64,000 nt of DNA, taken from positions 6,696,001 through 6,760,000 of the forward strand of contig JASJZC010000004.1 of NCBI GenBank assembly GCA_037178855.1, read 5' to 3'. A program made the translations under genes and the position numbers. Of this stretch, positions 59,565-64,000 are shown piece after piece. Position 1 is the first letter of the stretch; each line of letters starts with the position of its first letter. The notes under the pieces were generated by a model. It was not told the DNA's origin. It did not search any database and saw only the letters and a program-made list of their open reading frames with translations. Origin of the DNA: Oscheius sp. JU75 (Eukaryota; Nematoda; Chromadorea; Rhabditida; Rhabditidae).

Positions 59565-60994
59565 TTAGGCTGTGTCAGCGGTTTCCAAAGTTGACTGGGG
59601 GACTGGTTCTGTCTCCAGGTTGACCTTTTTGATGATGTCCTGCACAATTTGACTGTCGAGCGGCGCGTTTGTGAACAGAGTGCCGACGAAAGCGTGACTT
59701 CCCCAAGTTATGTGCTTAAGTACCTGAAAACTATCGATTTAGACCTTTTACAACTGGTTCTTTCACTGTTTTTTGTTCAAAAGAATCGATACAGTTTGAT
59801 GCGAAAATGTCCATGTGAAACGGTAGTTGATTCTGATACATATGTTCAAGTTGAAAGCCATTTTCCGAGCCCAAGAACTAACTTTTCAGAATCATTTATT
59901 ACAAAGTTGCAGAGCAGATTAAACTCTCTAACTTTGTAGAATATTAAAAATTTCATAAACTGTACGACTACTGGCTTGCCTGAAAAATGCGCTAGAAAAA
60001 AAAGGAAATAAGGAGAAAAATCTGTTTTTTTACGCAAATTTGCGCGGGAAGTTCACGTTTTTCAAACCGAATTTTTTTTTTTGAATTAGGGAGTTCTGAG
60101 ACAAGTGAAGTTTCGCAAAACTGTATATCCTGGTCCGTTCTACTTTGCAGAGTACCAAAATATTAGAAAAATGCTTTTTTTACACGTTTTCTTACCTTAC
60201 AGCATCCGAGGTCCTCAATGGCGAATCCCATGCTCTTATAGCTGTCATCGGTCTCGAAAAGAGCATGATTAGAATATTGTCCGAGGTATGGACGTCCAGA
60301 GGAGGGATCCACGAAGTCGGCCCAGTAACCGCAGTTCCGGAGAACGGAGCAAATTGCCTGTCCTGAGGAGATGAAAGAGGCAGTGAGGGTGTCGCGTTCC
60401 TCCTCCATGGCCGGGCTCCAGGCACTCATGTCGTGGGCGGTCTTCTGGGTTAGGTTCAGAACATTGATGGCCATCTTCTCGAGACCCATGTTCGGGAATA
60501 GGTACTTGAGATCCCTCTTCAGCAGACGAGGGCAAGCTTGGGCTGAAATATGAGAAGTGATGGACAGAAAGAAGGAGACAGAGACACAACGCTCGTAAAA
60601 AAAATCAGTGCAAAGTACCTGAAAGTTCCACCGGTAGGTCCGAAGCCTTTTCCTTCGCAGCATCCAGAGCCTTCTCTTGGATCTCCCTCAAGAAATTCGA
60701 GTCAGCATCGGTCCTAGTCGTACTCATGACCTCTTCCAGACTGAAAGTAGCCTTGTCCAGACTCGAGAGTCGGGGAAGAGGAGCCGGAGCCGGGGTCTTA
60801 TACAGGGCTCGGTGACTGACATCTCCAGGCAGGGGGAACTGCTTGTCTGAAGGACCTAGGAGTGAATTCAGACGGGGTGTGCTGCTATCCTTGACGTAGA
60901 TCAAAGGTGCTTGGGAAAACTCGGGCTGGGTTGAGTAGGCCCGAACTCGGGCGGTGAATCCACGAATATTGTTACCTACGGCTCTAACTTTCAT
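59565..60994 (-). CDS. MMADHC: MMADHC, cobalamin trafficking protein (CblD)
   Basis: Partner of MMACHC (CblC) that directs cobalamin to cytosolic methionine synthase and mitochondrial methylmalonyl-CoA mutase. Three exons (60994-60619, 60542-60196, 59723-59565) join in phase to 293 residues, nearly the usual length. The N-terminus (VRAVGNNIRGFTARVRAYST) is Arg-rich without acids, like a mitochondrial presequence. The conserved core reads CPRLLKRDLKYLFPNM, CGYWADFVDPSSGRPYLG, ALFETDDSYKSMGFAIEDLG with CCK, and after the last intron WGSHAFVGTLFTNAPLDSQI. The gene lies 192 bp upstream of NOMO on the same strand. Intron 2 (59724-60195) contains a dispersed hairpin copy. Confidence 0.95.
59900..59946. 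repeat. Dispersed hairpin repeat, MMADHC intron 2
   Basis: TTACAAAGTTGCAG, AGCAGATTAAACT, then CTCTAACTTTGTAGAATATT. A second, half-destroyed copy lies at about 60128-60165. Confidence 0.65.
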
Positions 60995-61517
60995 CCTGAA
61001 AATGGATTTTTGTCGAAAGAATGAAGGATAAGAAAGAGTGATTGGGGATGATCTCTGTCTCTATGTCTTTCTGTCTTTCTGTCACGCTGTCCCTCTGTCT
61101 CTCTTTTCCTGTCTTTCTATTTCTGTCTAGCAATCGATTTCTAGAAGATTCCTATAAGCTTTCAAAATACCAAATCCAAATTTAAAATCTTTTAAAATGG
61201 CATAACAGAATAAGGAAGTCTAATGGCAGACGTGAAAAGAGTAAGATAGCTGAAACTGCCACTCGTGATGGAACCAGACGTTCCCGTTGACTTTGGGAGG
61301 CGGGGCTTAGCCCCGCGTGACGGGACCCAATGCAACCTGACCATCTGTTCTCCCCGTCTCTCTCTCACACCCTCTGTTCCTCTCTCGACCACTGACAGGG
61401 TTCAGCCAGACCAGTACTTGTGCTCTTTCCCCCTTCTTCCTCCTCTGATTGTTCGAAGAATTTCGAAATTCTAGGGATCTGGATGAGTTGAAGGATAGAG
61501 GGTGGTCAACTAAAAGA
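60995..61517. other. Divergent intergenic region between MMADHC and chimaerin
   Basis: Likely bidirectional promoter region. Contains a TCTGTCTCT tract at about 61050-61115. No gene seen. Confidence 0.4.
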
Positions 61518-63796
61518 ATGCATGAAGACGAGGATGGGTCAGGTAAGATATTGGAACTTTATTCATTTTTTCTATTGTCAAGTCTAAAAAAGTGAACAAA
61601 GTTTCAACTTTTCCCGTTAATTTTAATTCCGGGTCGGTGTATTTAAAACTGCTAAGTGATTCATTCTCCTCGACTTAACACTTCTCCCACCAATCATCTT
61701 ATAATTTTCAATGGACAGAAAGAAGTCAGATATAGGTGAAAGTGAAATCATCAACCTTTCGACTTCCCTGCAACTCTGAAGTGCTGACATAATTTTGTAG
61801 ACTTTTACCTATAAGTTTCTTCTTACTAAATCAAGTGATTATGTTCTCAAAAGAACGAAGAGCGCAAAATAATGCAAAATGGCCAAACTTTATTTTTTTG
61901 ACCCATGACCCCATCCACATTAAATGATCGCTCCCGATTCGGTCAGCATTGGAAGGCCTGCTTCTCGAAAATTTCCCTTTTTTTCCTAGTCTCTGAGAAA
62001 TCGTCTCGTGCAGGACTTTCTCATCTATCAATAGCTACAAAACTGCGCTGTTAGAGATTTGAGAACGTAAAGTAGTCGCCTCATTGCACATGGGCAGGAG
62101 AGAGGGCTAAGATCTCCAACTTGACATTCGAAAAAAAGCCTAACAAGAAGCCATTTTGCTTTGTCTTCATCTGACTAAACATGCCTTTTTCTAGCCGTTT
62201 GTTGACTTCTAATAACACAGTTTCTATCTGCTTTTCAGGCTTCTGGAAGCAAAATCTCTACGTTCTTCAAGAAAAGAGTCCACGTCCCGTTGCCGTGCTC
62301 AAGATTCCTCCAGTCTCCCGTCGGCCGCTTCAATACGCCAATGAGCCGACTTTTCATGGTCTCATCGATCGCGACGAGGTTTTTGTCACTTTTCATTTTA
62401 AAAACACACAAACCAGGCCGAAAATCTACTGAGGCGAGCCGGAGAAGGTGCCTATCTGGTACGCGAGAGTCAAAGATCCGACAATGCCTTTACTCTCTGC
62501 ATGCTTTTTGACGGAAGAATAATGAATTATAAGGTTTTTTCTTCATTTTCTTACAAATAAATAGAGTTTTAGCTCTACTACGATGGAACACACTATGTTG
62601 GAGAGAAGAGGTTCGAAAGTATTGAACTTCTCGTGGCGGATGGTCTGATCTCCATGTTCATGGACCAACATGCCTCGGCTTACATCCAGCGAATGGCTGA
62701 TGAGGCCATTTATGAGCAGAGGTTGGTGCTTTTTGTACTTATTTACGGCTTTTTATGTCAAACATCAGGGTTTAGGCTGTAAAATATGCCCAAAAAGCAG
62801 TCTTTGTGTAACTTTTGCTGTTTTCAGTCCCTACATGATCTACACCAAGTCCTCCTGTGACGTGCCGAAGCGCCAAGTCATGGTCAGAGCTCACAAGTTC
62901 TGTCCTGTCACCTTCAAAATTCCTCACTATTGTGACTTTTGTCGCAATTTTATGTGGGGGTTGGTACAGCAGGGAGTCCGGTGCGAGGAGTGTGGTTTCG
63001 CTGCCCATAAGAAATGCTCGGAGAGGACGGTCCAGGTTTGACTTAAAAGTTTTTAGTTAACATAATTATTTATAGGATTGTCGTCCCGAAGCCAAATACA
63101 TCAAGAGGATGTTCGCGGTCGATCTGACCACTCTTTGTCTCGCACATCAGGTCGAGATCCCTCCCGTGGTCACAAAATGTATCTGGGAGGTGGAACATCG
63201 GGGTCTAGGAGTTGAAGGAATCTACAGAGTCTCTGGATCTCACGACCATATGGAGAGGTTGAGAAGACAATTTGATTCACAGAATCCGGTGGACTTGAGT
63301 CAGGTGAGAGAGACAAAGAAATAGAGAGAAAAAGAGACAGAGGTACAGAAAGACATAGAGAGACAGTATCGCTTTCAGGTAGAGGACATCCACACTGTCT
63401 GCGGACTTCTAAAACTCTATCTTCGTTCCCTCCCGGTTCAGCTGGTACCGTTCAGTGTCTACAAGCTGCTCCTCATAGCCTATTCCAATGCCAGAAACGC
63501 GAATGACAGGATAAGACAGTGCCGGTGATCCACCCTATCAATTCTAATGACTTCATCGTTTCAGAAAAGCCATGGAAGAGCTCTCAGAATCTAATGCAGT
63601 CACCCTCCAAGCCATTCTTGACCATCTTCGAAAAGTGACAGAACATGCCTCTGTCAACAAGATGACCATCGAAAATGTGGCCACGATATTCAGTCCGACG
63701 ATCTTCTGTACCGGCCTCACACCCCTACTACCTCAGCATCAGCACACATTGCTTTATTTCCTCATATCCACGCCCAAAATAGTGCCACTTATTTAA
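61518..63796 (+). CDS. Chimaerin: SH2, C1 and RhoGAP domains
   Basis: Rac-directed GTPase-activating protein controlled by diacylglycerol and phosphotyrosine. Eight exons (61518-61542, 62239-62378, 62417-62533, 62573-62721, 62828-63035, 63076-63303, 63379-63524, 63565-63796) join in phase to 414 residues. SH2 domain at about residues 45-125: GAYLVRESQRSDNAFTLCML with the phosphate-binding Arg in VRES. C1 domain at about 165-215: HKFCPVTFKIPHYCDFCRNF, then the remaining Cys/His ligands to KKCSERTVQDC. RhoGAP domain from about 230: GVEGIYRVSGS contains the catalytic arginine finger, followed by VCGLLKLYLRSLP and NKMTIENVATIFSPT. A longer upstream first exon cannot be excluded. Poly(A) signal at 63915. 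Confidence 0.94.
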
Positions 63797-63914
63797 GAAC
63801 ACAACTGCCTTGCCTTTCTGCTCTCCCCCTCTGCATTGCTCACGATCTCCTCTCATAACTTTTTACGCATAATGAACAGGTGCTCGTCTTAAATTATTTC
63901 ATTGTTAGACTGAA

Positions 63915-63920
63915 AATAAA
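63915..63920 (+). terminator. Poly(A) signal of chimaerin
   Basis: AATAAA 119 bp after the stop codon. Confidence 0.5.
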
Positions 63921-64000
63921 ATACTGATTGTTCAACAAGGTATGGCAAGTTTTCTTACAACGTTTTGGAGATCAGTCTACTACGAACCTTGAATTGATAA

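Noticed and set aside
1-64000. CRISPR arrays, ribosomal RNA genes or bacterial operons
   Set aside because: No regularly spaced direct repeats or rRNA-like sequence were seen. Spliced genes show the DNA is eukaryotic.

Overview
This window is nuclear DNA from an animal, most likely a nematode. Genes are split by many very short introns (about 35-45 bp, plus a class of 60-90 bp) with GT...TTTCAG borders. A two-pore potassium channel is of the nematode TWK type, a UDP-glucuronosyltransferase is of the nematode type, and several genes start directly after a TTTCAG acceptor at nematode operon-like spacing. I cannot fix the clade.

Layout. 1-5564 (-): 5' part of a classical cadherin gene that runs off the left edge. 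5.6-14.5 kb: gene-poor, with a scrambled non-LTR retrotransposon, a small cysteine-rich gene candidate and a TTAA-flanked MITE. 14.6-16.7 kb (-): ankyrin-repeat gene with frame breaks. 17.1-17.6 kb (-): phospholipase A2-like fragment. 17.87-19.9 kb: nested stack of mobile elements. 20.6-31.9 kb (+): DEPDC5, GPN3 and KANSL2-like genes in tight tandem. 32-37 kb: TIR elements, a small Arg/Ser-rich gene and decayed inverted copies of the ankyrin gene. 37.3-43.2 kb (+): a protein kinase domain whose reading frame can be spliced straight into a long protein of unknown family. 43.4-44.4 kb (-): unrecognised ORFs. 45.35-53.9 kb (+): TWK potassium channel, then UGT. 54.4-61.0 kb (-): MMADHC (cobalamin trafficking), then NOMO. 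61.5-63.8 kb (+): chimaerin (SH2-C1-RhoGAP).

The neighbouring genes do not form one pathway. DEPDC5 (GATOR1), GPN3 (RNA polymerase assembly) and KANSL2 (chromatin) are housekeeping genes whose tandem packing looks like a nematode operon, as do TWK-UGT and MMADHC-NOMO. The strongest unusual signals are: (1) a fold-back transposon inserted in a Helitron-like repeat, each arm carrying a different TA-flanked MITE, with the opposite arm serving as the empty site; (2) a dispersed ~45-50 bp hairpin repeat concentrated in introns of four adjacent genes; (3) introns built from GAGACAGA/TCTCTGTC repeats; (4) the kinase plus unknown-family fusion; (5) a conserved N-terminal module preceding ankyrin repeats, present in three copies.
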